DNA from: Ciona intestinalis
Taxonomy: Eukaryota > Chordata > Ascidiacea > Phlebobranchia > Cionidae
Assembly (NCBI RefSeq): GCF_000224145.3
Contig: NC_020177.2
Location: 3,642,965 to 3,706,964, forward strand
DNA: 64,000 nt
Reading direction: 5' to 3'
Positions 1 through 11,156 of the stretch are shown here, one piece after another. A program made the translations under genes and the position numbers. Numbering within the stretch: position 1 is the first letter of the stretch; each line of letters opens with the position of its first letter. The notes beneath the pieces were generated by a model. That model worked only from the letters and a program-made list of their open reading frames with translations. It did not search any database and was not told the DNA's origin.

Positions 1-148
1 ACGTCGTCGTTGTGTGACGTCATCGCTGTCGTCACTTCCTGTCCCGTCGCTGACGTCATCTTGGGCTTCGATGCTGTAGTTTTCTTCTTGTTTTATTCTT
101 TCTTCTTCTTGTATTCTTTCATATTCTTTTGTCTGATGAAATGGTGGT
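1..148 (-). CDS. Acidic/charged coding exon at the window edge, gene unknown
   Basis: On the minus strand an open frame runs from an AG acceptor at about 149-150 to the window edge without a stop. It encodes a hydrophilic stretch starting PPFHQTKEYERIQEEERIKQ, followed by a segment rich in Asp, Ser and Gly and then a run of Arg. This looks like a charged coil followed by an acidic linker. It lies 3' of the coiled-coil gene at 355-5463 and may be its next exon. However, that gene's last mapped exon ends in phase 0 and this exon needs two preceding bases. A 29-base piece at 217-245 would bridge the phase, but its acceptor is purine-rich and weak. An ATG in frame at 154-156 also allows this to be the first exon of a separate gene. 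No domain is recognised. Confidence 0.45.
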
Positions 149-354
149 CTATTCATTTACTGTCGTTTCGTTACTAATTTTTAACAACTGTCGTTGTTCT
201 AATTAATTTTATATACTGTATATAAGCAGCGATAAATAAAGTTTTCTTTTTCAAAGGTATTTTCGCTTTTTATAATCCTGTTCACGGCAAAAATCCTATG
301 TTAAATTAATTTACCATCTATTAGCGTTTATAAAATCCAGATCTCCATAAATAC

Positions 355-3300
355 CTGGATATCTTGTATCGCTTTTTGAAGGACTACAATTTCTTCTTTT
401 GCTTTATTTAACTCGTCAGTAGTTTTCATTTGATGACCGGTGTCTTCTGACAGCTTCATTTTTAGTTGCTCGTGTTTAATTTCCAAAGCCTTGAATTTAT
501 GTTCGAGATTGTGATGTTCAAAATAACCCAACTTTGAATGCAATCTAAATCATACAAGTTCTGTAAATATCCTATTCGTTATAAAAATAGTAGGTAAGTT
601 TGAGCAAAAGTCGTGCGATTAGATTATAGATTGAAAAGGTATATGCAGTTTCACGGAATAGAAATTGTATATATATATATCAAAAGCTACAGAACCCTTT
701 TTCTATCGGCGGCCATTTTACATTTCTGGCGATTACACAGCATGTACACGCAGTTGCATTGAATCAAAATCAATATTTTTTAAACTGTTTGTTTATTTAC
801 CGTGGGCCATCACCAGTGTTTATTGCAACTGCTGTTTTTCCTGGGTTCTGGGACGAAGAACTGACACTTTTCGGACATAAACAAGTCACCGCGAAGTCGC
901 TTCCACACTCGAAGTTAATAAACGTAATGTTAGAGCAATCGGGGGGCTGTAAAAATGAAATTGAATAATATTTATTTAGTTCAGGTCGCCCAAGACTAGG
1001 CATATACGTTGTTGTATACTATGTAACTACTATAACATAATACATCAAAGTTTCACATTTACTTAAAGCTCTTATACACAAGCGTCGTTTTGAGATTATA
1101 GGTATATACGTCTTGTGTTTTTGTCAGACTTGCTTATTTAAAAACCCACACTTGAATTTTGCGCACTGGTACGACTTTACAGCTGTTGGCATTTACACAT
1201 TAATTCTACATGTGGGTCTTTTGTATAAAGGTCTTATTTAGGTGTGGTTTTGTGCTACGAACAGGTAATTAGACCACAATCTTTATTTAATTTAAAATAC
1301 TGACCGTTTCAGGCTCGTTTTCATCTCTTGCCTTTCGTTTGGTGCAGGCAAGGGACATCGTCTGTAAAAAAAAATATTTAATTAGAAAACAATTCAGTGG
1401 CTTTCCAAGTTACGGTTAGAATCTGGGAGACGCACCACTTACGAAATCGAAACAAAATTTACTTAATTAAGCGATTATCGGAAAATTGGCGAAGTGTCTG
1501 AAGTGCGGCACTTGTAAAAGTGACTTTACCGCTTTTGCTTATATGGCCTTTACCTCGTGGGAAAATCCACCACTTTTTGCATGTGTGTGACAATTTATTT
1601 AATTGCAAGAAAATCAAATATATTTTGCGTGGGTTTACGAAATTTGGATCTAAATTATAAAATCGTGTGTTAATAATGCGATGGGAAATTTAATATATCG
1701 TCTAAATATATTCAAAAATATTCACGAAAAAATCTTTGCAAAAGTAAATATTACGGCTGTCATTTTTTTCATATTTTTTATATCTTCCAATTTGGTTGTA
1801 AACAAAAATATTTACAGAATTACATACCCGTATTTTCACGACTCTAATCGAACGTTGTTAATCAGTAAATCCAAGATTAGGATACCCCGACATATACTGT
1901 ATATTTATTTTAAGTCATTTCTGTTGATATTTTAAGGTATATATAATCGTTTTATATTGTGGTAGCATTTCACTTGCTATCTCGGGTCGCCTTGATAGCA
2001 TTTCAGCGCTTTGTTATTGCAGCACACGCTGAGTAATTTATAACGCCTTTGTTGTGTCGTATTGTATGTAGTTACCCGTTTAGTTTAGTTAGTAATGTAG
2101 CAGTTACTTTGTTATAGTGATTATTTGAAGTTGTGATGTGTATTATTGCTTGTTATTTGTGTATATATATTCATCGTTTTAGTTTGCAAAACCTAAATAA
2201 AGTCAGTACATCACGTATAGGGAGCTATGAAGAAACTTTAGCAGCCACGCTTTTGTTTGTAAATTTAAGTTTTAGTAGTCTTTACTTGTAGCAGGTTTTT
2301 ACCGACTGTTGTTTTGCTGTTAGTTCCATTCTCTTCGCTGTTTTAATTGATCTGATATTCGTTATCGTATTCGAAGAGATAACAACTATGTCTAGTTTAT
2401 GTAATGTCAATAATATATCACATGCAATTTTTTGTTTAAAAGTATTTACTTAACGCCTACTATACCTCGGTTTGAATTGCAACGTTATTCTGCGGGTAAG
2501 TTTGCGATTCCATATCTTGTATTGACTGCATGCTGAAGTCGCAAGTCTCAGGTAGCGGGGGCTCGGGGCTTCTAGGCACCGCTTGATTCTCAAGAAGAAT
2601 TACAATTTCTTTGTTTTTCTCTTCGAGTTCTTGCTCAAGCCTAAAAATATTATCGGTCGTTTTGTTTGCGTTTTACAAAGCACGTTACAAAATAAAATAC
2701 TAGTTTTTTATACCAAAAGTTATCGTTAGCAGTGTGTCTCAACTTTATTGGGTGGCTGAACGAATGTAACTTATTTATTGTGACGTGGTGGATGGAAGTT
2801 GTTATAACGTATTAAGATGTTTTGTTTCATAACACGTGTATAGACACATTGTAACTCTGTTTTAGAGATTGTTTTCTCCATGCAAATTGTATTTTCTTTT
2901 TGATTTGTCAACTTGGCGAATTTATATATGTAAAATTTGACATTAAATACGTTGGTCTCATAAAATAGCTTAATCTGTCGCAATATACTTTACCTGTTCC
3001 TGTCTTTTAAAAGGTCAGCAACTTCGGCGCATAATGAAACCACACCTCGTCTGGACGCTCTAATTACGAATGCCACCGCTTGTGAAGCTGTTGATTTGTC
3101 AGTACTTACATCGGCCAGTGGAATGTCCGCATCTGTTCAATTAATAATTAATTTTAAATTGCGCAGAAGTTTAAAAAGTTGTTGATTAAAAATTGATGTA
3201 TAAGAAAAATATGCGAGACGAAAATAACATAAAATCGAAGCAAAATGTGCAAAACGAAATAAAAATTCAAAGTATAAGAGACGAAAAAATAAAATATAGG

Positions 3301-5463
3301 GACAAATACGCTAGTCGCAACAAATTAAAGTCTGTGTAAGCAAAAATATGCTAGACGAATTTTGTGCAAACGGGGTTTCCCCCACCAACGTCGTGGTCAA
3401 AGTATGAAATTTTTATTTTAGTCGATCACGGTTACACTAAGTTCACAGTCGGGCCTAAGTTTTGAGTGTGTAGATTCTGGCCGACTTACATGACGCGCAC
3501 AATAAACTATACAATCTGCACAGCGTCTTAACTTGACCGAATATCTTCATACGCGTGTAAGGTGTGTCTGCACGAATCGGACCGACTTAATCAATCAGTC
3601 ATATCAGGTCACAACATGCGGTTTCATATCTTAGGAGAAATACACGAGTTTATTACGCTTCGGATTCGATTTTTCGTTCAGGAATTTGTAAAATTCAAAT
3701 ACTTCTGACAGAGACAAGTAAAAGTGTGAGTTTGCAGATGAAAAGAGCATTTGTTATAAAATGTTCGTTGTTGCATAATTGCGCATGCGCCACGTTTTGT
3801 AGATTTTGACTTCGAAAGTGTGTTATTTATGCGTAATAACCTGTGTCATTATATATGTTGCAAAATGGTAAAAGTCTTGGACATTAAAATTATCGTACCC
3901 TATTATTTGTTATATATGTTCGCTTACAAATATCCCTAATTTTGCTACTTACAAATTAGTAACACATAAATACACATTTTAAAGTCATGTTTTTCATTAA
4001 AAAGCGTCTCCTACCAAAGAAAAGGCAATAAAATTATATTTAAGGCCTAATTTTGCTAACACTTCTGGACCTGCCCTTAAATCCATAAAACTTCTGTGTT
4101 TTTTCCCACAGCTGTAATGACCAGGTTGGGCTTACACGGATTTAGCTAATAGGGAAGAGTCACGCACAACTATATCATTGGTGTTATTGCCTTTGATATA
4201 GTTCCCAGCAACGGATAAAAAATAGAGGTCATTTAAGTTCATTTACTACGCTTGGTATTAACTTTATTCTCATAGGAGATTAGCTTTAATAGAGATAGAG
4301 CATTAACTAAATCACGCGGAAATTAGTTATAAATTTCCAGAGCATTTATTAAAACAGTTACCTAACATGAAATTTGATTGTATATAGTTATGTAGAGTAG
4401 GATGGGACACTTTTAGCAAATAATATTCAAACATCCCGGTGTTTTAAACAGTTAACAACGGTTAATATGAGTCGTGAGAATACGATTTTAAAATTCTTTG
4501 GTTGTTCTTAGTTTACTACCAAAAGGGACACGAAAATTAAATAAAAAGTTGTCCAATCTTTCTCCACCCTACTATACAATAACATATATGATAGATTGGG
4601 ATACAACATGGTTCATGTTTTCAAAAAACATTAAAAGAATTTTAAAACCGTATCCTCACGACTCTCATAGACCTTTGTTAAATGTTTTTAAAACATGATC
4701 AGGATATTTGTATATTTTGTGCTAACGATATCCATCTTACCCGCCCTACTACAATATACCAAACCCATATTGAAATCCGTTCAAGTATTCGCTCCAAGGG
4801 AAAGGTATCGCATTAAATATGCTAGAAATTTTTAAATCCGCCACGCCCGAATGTAATCTACATTTAGTAGTTGTAGTTATGAGTGACATAATCCAATTAT
4901 GGTGTTTCACTTTTGCTTATACTTCACTTGTTTTAGATTCAGAATGACGAAGCAAAACGTGTTAATTTCTGACACGGTGGTTGGCGCACCTGTCATATAG
5001 TAGGGTGGGGAAAGATGGGACACCTTTTCATTTAAATTTCTCGTCCCATTTTTTAGTAAACACACAACATTCAAAAAATTACAAAACCATATTCTCACGA
5101 CTGTCATAGACCAGAGTTGGTTGTTCAAAACACGATCATGATATTTGGATATTACGTGTTAACGGCGTCCCATCACACCCACCCCACTACACATTAGAAA
5201 AGTGGTAAAAATAATCACCCATAAAGTTACATCGTGCTAACTCGTATGTGCGAGAACGAAGTGTATGAAAAAACGCCACGCGGGGATAAATAGATTAAAT
5301 TCTCTTATTTAGTTTTTTTGTCGATTTTGTCTTATTTCTTACTGTTTAAATCGTGCCAATCGACGTCCATAGCTTCGTCTATTGCTTCCTGGAAAGGTTC
5401 CAAAATATCCAGAGAAGGCTCTGGAGTCTTTTTGGCAGCGACTTTATTCCGTTTAGAAAACAT
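355..5463 (-). CDS. Coiled-coil protein, unrecognised, 6 exons (partial at 3' end)
   Basis: Six exons join with matching phases on the minus strand: 5343-5463 (start ATG 5461-5463), 2994-3132, 2466-2640, 1305-1361, 801-946 and 355-544. They total 828 bases, exactly 276 codons, with canonical GT-AG sites throughout. The protein begins MFSKRNKVAAKKTPEPSLDI. A helical segment with a heptad-like pattern, RLEQELEEKNKEIVILLENQ, sits near residues 86-106. Next come a Pro/Ser-rich linker, a short Cys-containing segment (ECGSDFAVTCLCPKS), and a second long coiled coil in the last exon (residues 213-276, rich in Leu, Lys and Glu). No signal peptide or membrane segment is seen. The last mapped exon ends at a CAG|GTATTT donor, so the gene should continue left, perhaps into the exon at 1-148. 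I do not recognise the family. A cytoskeletal or scaffold role would be a guess from the coiled coils only. Phase closure over five introns makes the model itself strong. Confidence 0.75.
3133..5342 (-). other. First intron of the coiled-coil gene
   Basis: This 2.2 kb intron holds no coding sequence that I can support. It carries three MITE copies (4391-4576, 4590-4755, 4996-5191). The rest is AT-rich unique sequence. Confidence 0.6.
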
Positions 5464-6062
5464 TTTATATCTTATTAGCTTAGAACTAAACAATTTCTGC
5501 TATATTGATTTTGAAATGTAAACAGTTTGTCAAATTGTTCGCTTAACTCGGATCACTTTTGCCTTGCCTGTTCGCACTTTTCTAAATCTCTACAGTTTTA
5601 CTTCATTATAGTTGTATAGAATGCACTCAAGAGTAACTTAGTATAACATGGGCTATAGTTTGAACCCAATTCGCTTTTCCAAAGTGACATTTTAGCTGAG
5701 TAAGTGTTATTCTGAACAAGGACCTCGTTTGACGTCATTATAGAAATGCGGTACGAATATTTTCTTCTGTGGTCCATTGGGCTTTGGCTAACAGTTCGTG
5801 GCTAAACCTGTTATTTATTAAACTGTCTCAATTGTGCTATAACGCCGAACGTAATATTGTCACTGAAAACTAGGGACCATGTACGAGTTATGCGCTCCGT
5901 CCATTTTCATTAAAAATTAATGGCGCTCGGTCACGTGGTTCATGCATAATGGAACCGCGTCACCATGGTAACGCGCAAAGCTTCACAAAAAACAAAAATG
6001 CAGCGTTGGTCACTTAACAAAAAACGAATTCCGTATCGCATATATTAGTATTACCATAATAG

Positions 6063-6275
6063 TTTAACCAAAAAATTAATATAACTTTATTTTTGCGCGG
6101 CGGGCAACGACAGTCGTTATAATACAGGTGTTCTGTTTCATACACCTTGTCGTGCCCGCTTACGAATTACCACATAGGCAACCTTGTAAGGATCTTTTGT
6201 GATGTTTTTCAATTGTTTTAAGAATGGTTGTAATAGTTTAGACAACTTAGTAAGGGCCCCACTGGTTGGAGCAAA
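6063..6275 (+). repeat. Composite SINE-like repeat, copy 1 (family description)
   Basis: Dispersed element of about 220-280 bp. Its recurring blocks, in order, are: gaatgaatgtaacttattta; a GC-rich core with acgacagtcgttataac; a block with gttctgtttcatacacctcg; a block with gcttacgagttaccac; a T-rich spacer; gaccactgggttggagcaat; and an end with acaaacgcctacaatggtag. Both orientations occur in the window. It may correspond to the composite SINE described from Ciona, but I cannot check that here. This copy has the middle blocks and a fragment of the tail. Confidence 0.7.
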
Positions 6276-6434
6276 TTTAAAACACAAATTTACGCGCATT
6301 TTACCATTTTATTTGCGCTTTTGAGTAAAGAATTTAATTAAAATTCCCATCACGACCGTGCGGTTAGTTTCTTTCACACACTATTACCAGGTCGTTTTAA
6401 TCAAATTATCCGGCTACCAATAAACGGTTTCGTT

Positions 6435-6627
6435 ATGGAATGTATTTTTAGATTGATACGAACCACAAATACGGGGTTGAGTTTTGAACAGATTGCCAAT
6501 CTGTTAAACCGACCATTTTCTGAAATAGGTGCACGCTACCAATATGGGATTACCAGGTAAAAATAGATTATGAATTGATTTTAACGGTAGGTTTTACAAA
6601 AAGACCCTGAACGCTTTAAAAATGTAG
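6435..6627 (+). CDS. Possible small Myb/SANT-like ORF (speculative)
   Basis: The plus strand has an ATG at 6435 and an open frame to a good donor after 6556 (accag|gtaaaaat). The frame contains LSFEQIANLLNRPFSEIGAR, whose spacing resembles the third helix region of a Myb/SANT domain. A second piece, 6591-6627, closes the phase and ends in TAG, giving about 52 residues. The implied intron is only 34 bases, which is very short, so either the true structure differs or this is a gene remnant. An acceptor at 6447-6453 (tatttttag) would make it an internal exon instead. Treat as a candidate only. Confidence 0.25.
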
Positions 6628-6932
6628 TAACCGCAAAATCGTTCTGCGAAAGTGCGAAATCATTTTTTTAGTCTGTTAGTTTAAGTAAAAAAACGAAAAA
6701 TTTCTGAAATTTGGAAACATTTAATAAAACGCTGGTATAGTAAGCAGGGGGTAAGATGGTTTAATTTTTTTGCTCGTCTCAATTGGTAGTAAACAAATAA
6801 TATTTTACTAAGTTATAATATCTAGGCCCCGCGATTATAAAGGAGTGTTGTTAATTGTTCAAAACACGATGCGGAAAAGCAGGAATTATGTTCGGTATCC
6901 CATCTTACCCCACAAGTCTATATGTTAAATAC

Positions 6933-7659
6933 CTCGGATGGTTCGTCGCATTCGTCGGTTATTTCGTGACGTACTCTTTGATGACGTCACATATTTATGA
7001 CGTTCGTCGTTTTTCACGAATCTCACTGAGGAAGTTTTGCGTTCGCCGTCGTCGGAATTCCCGCCCACTGTGACGTCACTATCTCCATTCTCCGGTGACA
7101 AACTCGAGTCACTGTGACGTAATATACCCTGATGACGTTTCATGTTTGGGGGAATTGTTTGTAGCGACGAACATGACGAGTAGGGGGTGGTTGGGGAATC
7201 TATGCTCCCATCAATATTTATCCTGTACAACAATTGAACATTAGTACACACATATTTAACCACATAGAACACTGTAATAAGTTTAACGAATCAGACCCTG
7301 ATCATAAGAATAAGTTAGCATAGTAGGGTGGGGAAGACGGGTCACCTTCAGCACATAATATCCAAATGTCCTGATAGTGTTTTAAACAATTAAGCAACGG
7401 TCTTTGAAATTTGTGAGTATGCGGTTTCATAATTCTTTGAACGTTCTTTGTTTACTATCGAAAGGGACGAGAAAATAGAAAGAAAGGAGTCCCATATTTC
7501 CCATCTTAGTATGTATAAAAACTAAAAAAATCTTACTTCGGTAAAAAATTTAGTCGCAAATCTCTTCTCGAGGGTAGCCTCGTCGTTGTTTGTGACGTAA
7601 GCATTTCGTCATTGCTACCATGGCAACTAATCGTCGACTTTACGCTGCTGAGACTTTCC
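6933..7659 (-). CDS. Serine-rich hydrophilic protein, two exons of a partial gene
   Basis: Two minus-strand exons, 7537-7659 and 6933-7222, are joined by a canonical intron with matching phase (AA + G). They encode about 137 residues rich in Ser, Thr, Arg and Asp with no hydrophobic segment. Recognisable stretches are SCHGSNDEMLTSQTTTRLPS in the first exon and KRHQGILRHSDSSLSPENGD in the second, ending in a basic run (NNRRMRRTIR). The first exon starts after an AG acceptor and needs two bases from an upstream exon, so the start is missing. The second ends at a CCGAG|GTATTT donor, so the end is missing as well. The composition suggests a disordered cytoplasmic region with phosphorylation sites (inference). 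The exon at 8062-8200 may lie upstream. I do not recognise the gene. Confidence 0.6.
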
Positions 7660-8061
7660 CTGCGGTTTGAAACGCCCTTTTGCATGCTTATATCGAATAA
7701 AAAATATTCTACCTCTATATATGTACAGCAAGCTGGAAATATTTACACAAATTAACTGTGGGGTAAAGTGGGATAACGCTTGCATTACTCAGATTTCCTG
7801 ATCGTGTTTTAAACAATTAACAACGCTTTTTTAGAGTCGCGAGAATACGCTTCTATAATTCTGTAAATATTCTTTGTTTACTATCAAATGAGACGAGAAT
7901 AGAAAATAAAACATGTCCCATATTACCCCGTTCTACTATATAAAACTACATCAAAAATAAAAAGTTTATAAGCCAATTTCCCAATTACATTCAAGTAAAA
8001 AAATATTTTCGTTTTAAACGCGAAACTGTACTGTTCTTACGACTGGCATATGTATACTCAC
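7660..8061. other. Intron-like stretch with a MITE
   Basis: AT-rich sequence mostly occupied by the MITE at 7756-7940. No coding signal seen. Confidence 0.5.
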
Positions 8062-8200
8062 TTTCGCTGCTACACTTTTCCGAAATTACCGATTTTTTTC
8101 TTTTACACGCTCTTTTGTAATAAACACAAAATCTCTGGCTCTTTAATATACGGTCTCTATACTGTACCACTATATCCTCGAATGCCAGCATAGGCAGCAT
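8062..8200 (-). CDS. Possible first exon of the serine-rich gene
   Basis: An ATG at 8198-8200 on the minus strand opens a frame encoding MLPMLAFEDIVVQYRDRILK followed by a Lys/Arg-rich segment. It reaches a strong donor, GAAA|GTGAGTAT, at 8061. This donor leaves phase 1, whereas the exon at 7537-7659 needs phase 2. Either an intermediate exon is missing, or a weaker donor a few bases earlier (GAAAA|GTGTAG) is used; the latter would fit the phase. The frame also continues past the donor to a stop at 7991, so an unspliced small ORF is possible. Confidence 0.3.
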
Positions 8201-8869
8201 GACGTTTGAAAATGAGACGTAACAACAACGGCTTAATATCGTGATGTGACGCTCAATCAAAGACGTACCACACTAACGATTATCATGGCACAGTCTATAC
8301 TTATCGGGCGTGGACTTGATCCGGCATGGGTTTGGCCGAAACAGGCTTAGGCGAACTTTTTATAGCTCTCTTTACACAAGTAATTAGTTGAGATGGCGGG
8401 CTTAAGAGTGGTAAATAATATTTGCCGTCATTTTTAATATTTATTTGATAAAACGTTTTGTTTGTAATATATAGTACTGGGTGGGGGAAGACGGGACACC
8501 TTTAGCACATTATATCGAAATATCCTGATTTTGTTTGAAAAATTAACAACGTCCTATGGGAGCCGTAAGGATACAGTTTTATATTTTTTTAAATACGCTC
8601 GAAATATAAAAAGTTAAATTATTTTAACCAAAACAATGTAAAAACAATTTCGTGGTAAAAAACGATTGTTATAGCCCCTGCGAACACATTCTTCAAAATT
8701 TGCAAAAAAAATCTTATATTTTTAATGCTAGCAATGATTTAGTAAATACGCTTCGGTTAGAGGGTTAATTTTCTGCGAACTAATTATTGCTTTAGTATAC
8801 TTGGACGTGCTTCTTATAGAAAAGCGTTGTTACCGAAGCGTAATATAGCGATTTGATTGGTTTTAAAAC

Positions 8870-8992
8870 ATGCCCCCGGTTAAAAGTAATGCGTCGCCGG
8901 AAAAGGAAAACACAGACATAAACAAATATAGCTACTACATAACATGCCCGCCGAGGTACAAAGTACGATTAAATGATAACAAAAGAATGTAA
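8870..8992 (+). CDS. Small ORF of 40 codons, speculative
   Basis: ATG to TAA on the plus strand, encoding MPPVKSNASPEKENTDINKY followed by a segment with CPPRYK. The composition is protein-like, and in-frame GT dinucleotides after CCGAG and TACAAA could act as donors, so it might be a first exon. It is on the opposite strand from the minus-strand exons to its left. There is no homology I can recall and no downstream exon that clearly matches. Confidence 0.2.
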   Translation: MPPVKSNASPEKENTDINKYSYYITCPPRYKVRLNDNKRM

Positions 8993-9907
8993 AAATAGAA
9001 CCGAGTGAATAAAAAAACTTATGTCATAATGTTATTTGTTACCCCACCACGCAAGAAAAATAAGTTACTTATTATTTTGTTAAAAAACATGATCAGAAAA
9101 TATGAGATTTAAGTGCTAACGGTATTCTATCTTACCCAACAATACTATATATATTACTATCCTAGCATGACACATACAATTAAGATATAATCGATGTACA
9201 ATGCACAAGTCACTGCAATCTGTATTTTGTGATATAGATTATAAATGTTTTTATATAAATTAGGCCTATATATGCTTTGTTATAATGCGCACACTTTTGT
9301 TAAATTGTGCAGATATATACAAGCGACATATATTAATCTAGGCTATAAGTATAAACAATATATCAGTGGCTCATATATAGGCCTAATTTACAGTGGCTCA
9401 TGTTCACTAAATTTAAACTTTAAATTACTGGTCATGTTTCAAACAGAGAGACTGAGAAAGGAAGAGTTTTATTTATGATAGAATACAAAGACTTAAATGG
9501 ATTGGTCCAAGTAATTGTTTTGGCTGGTGTTGTTTTTTGCATGTTTTTAAAAACAATGGTATTATTGTACAGATATAATAAGTTATGCACCGTTGTTTTA
9601 TAGCAGTTGGGTAAGATGGGAAGTGCCTTTATTCTCTTTTTTGTCCCATTTGGTAGTAAATAAAAATAATCACATAAATATCTAATCGTAGACCCGTGAC
9701 TCTAAAAAAACGTTAATTGTTCAAAACAGAATAAGTAGATGCGCCAATACGGTAATTGGGTGCTAACAGTATTTCATTTTGCCCCACAGTACTTTAATTA
9801 TTTTTTTAAATATGAGCAAGGGCCTTTTGGATTGGTAGGCTATGAAACCTGAGACATATAAGACTATACAAGTGTTGGTTTATTATTAACACTGTATATC
9901 TTTTTAG

Positions 9908-10053
9908 ATTATGACTTTGGTCACGATGGGGTACACATCTGGAAAAGTTTTTTACTCCTGGAACGAACAAGAGATAAATACAGCTTCAAGAAACAGATGC
10001 ACTCATTTGTGTCACGCCTAACTGGGACATTCACTTTTTTAAGACTTGACTAA
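9908..10053 (+). CDS. Candidate terminal exon, gene unknown
   Basis: After a clear acceptor (atctttttag at 9898-9907) the plus strand reads YDFGHDGVHIWKSFLLLERT and continues for 47 codons to TAA, if entered with one base from an upstream exon. The phase-0 frame is also open for about 38 codons, so the frame is ambiguous. No matching upstream exon was found. The ORF at 8870-8992 is the nearest candidate partner. Confidence 0.25.
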
Positions 10054-11156
10054 TGTGTTTTTATTGTGTATACTGTATATCATCGCTACAGAATATATAG
10101 TAAGGTGGGGTAAGATGGTCGATACTTTTATTCCCATTTATAATATCATTTGGTGAAAAACGTTTTTTACAGATATGTACTGTATCCTAATGATTAAATA
10201 AGAGCTTCGGTGATTGTTAAAAACACATTTAGGAAACAGAATATTAGATGCTGTATCCATCTTACTCCACACTACTATAATTTACACATGTTAACACCCT
10301 TAACATATGTCTCTGCAAAAAATAAATGTTTTTTTTGTGTGTAATATTTATATATTGTATGGTGGAAAAAGATGGAAAATTTTTCAATCTATTCCTCGTC
10401 GCATTTGGTAGTAAACAATTTTTTTTTAAAGAACTATAAAGCTGTATCCTGACAACTCCCATAGACCTTTGATAATTATTTAAAACCCGATCAGGATATT
10501 TATATTTTGTGTGCTATAGGTAACCCATCTCTTTCCCCCTGCTACATCGTACTTGTGCCACCAGAAATTTCGTCCCAGTGCCCCAGTGTTCCAGCATACT
10601 TATATACATCAATAACAGTAACAATCATGGGGCAGTTTTCTCTTTTACTGTTAATAAAGGTACAACAATCGTCAAGATTGTACTACGCTACAAGATTCAA
10701 ATAAATTTAAATAAACTCTATAAAAATAATCAGATGGAATACTGTACATTACATACAAAAAACACTTTTAATTATACAAAGTAGAAAGAGAGTCAGCTAA
10801 ATTAGTGGATGATACGTATATAACCTCCTATGGTTGGGCTAAACGGGTGTCATATTTCACACACCCCATGCCCGCTTCAATTTACAGCATATTTTTCTTT
10901 ATGGGTGATATTTTTGTGTATAAAAAATGGGCAACTGACTATTGACCACTGGATTGAAGAAATAAAAATTTGTAAACTTGTATAAAAACACACACACACA
11001 TTGGTAACAGCATCAAGCATATCATATATTCACAATCTAAAATCCAACCACTAATTCACAGACAAATGGGGTTATGTAAAATATATAAAAGGGTAACTAG
11101 AGTTTAAACTCTAATCACTATAAAAAGAGAAATAAATTATCAAAAATATTCAGCCT

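Larger units (their letters stand above)
5464..6932. other. Intergenic or intronic stretch between two minus-strand genes
   Basis: This stretch contains a SINE-like repeat (6063-6275), a MITE (6736-6922) and a weak plus-strand Myb-like open frame (6435-6627). A possible minus-strand acceptor ending near 5821 (taaataacag) precedes a short open frame that could be a terminal exon of the serine-rich gene. Joined in phase it would add only about six residues before a stop, so I do not call it. Confidence 0.4.
8226..11156. other. Intergenic stretch, repeat-rich
   Basis: This 2.9 kb stretch lies between the serine-rich gene and the kelch gene. It holds MITE copies (8469-8590, 9603-9796, 10096-10279, 10353-10546), scattered SINE-like fragments (10820-10960), and two weak plus-strand coding candidates listed separately. 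Nothing else is supported. Confidence 0.5.

Noticed and set aside
5714..5822. Minus-strand open frame FSHELLAKAQWTTEEN as an exon of the serine-rich gene
   Set aside because: It looks coding and has an acceptor, but its phase does not match the donor at 6932. The phase-correct reading stops after six residues.
9245..9478. Plus-strand ORF of 77 codons rich in Tyr, Leu and Cys
   Set aside because: Reflects AT-rich sequence with repeated ataggcctaattt-like blocks; no other coding evidence.
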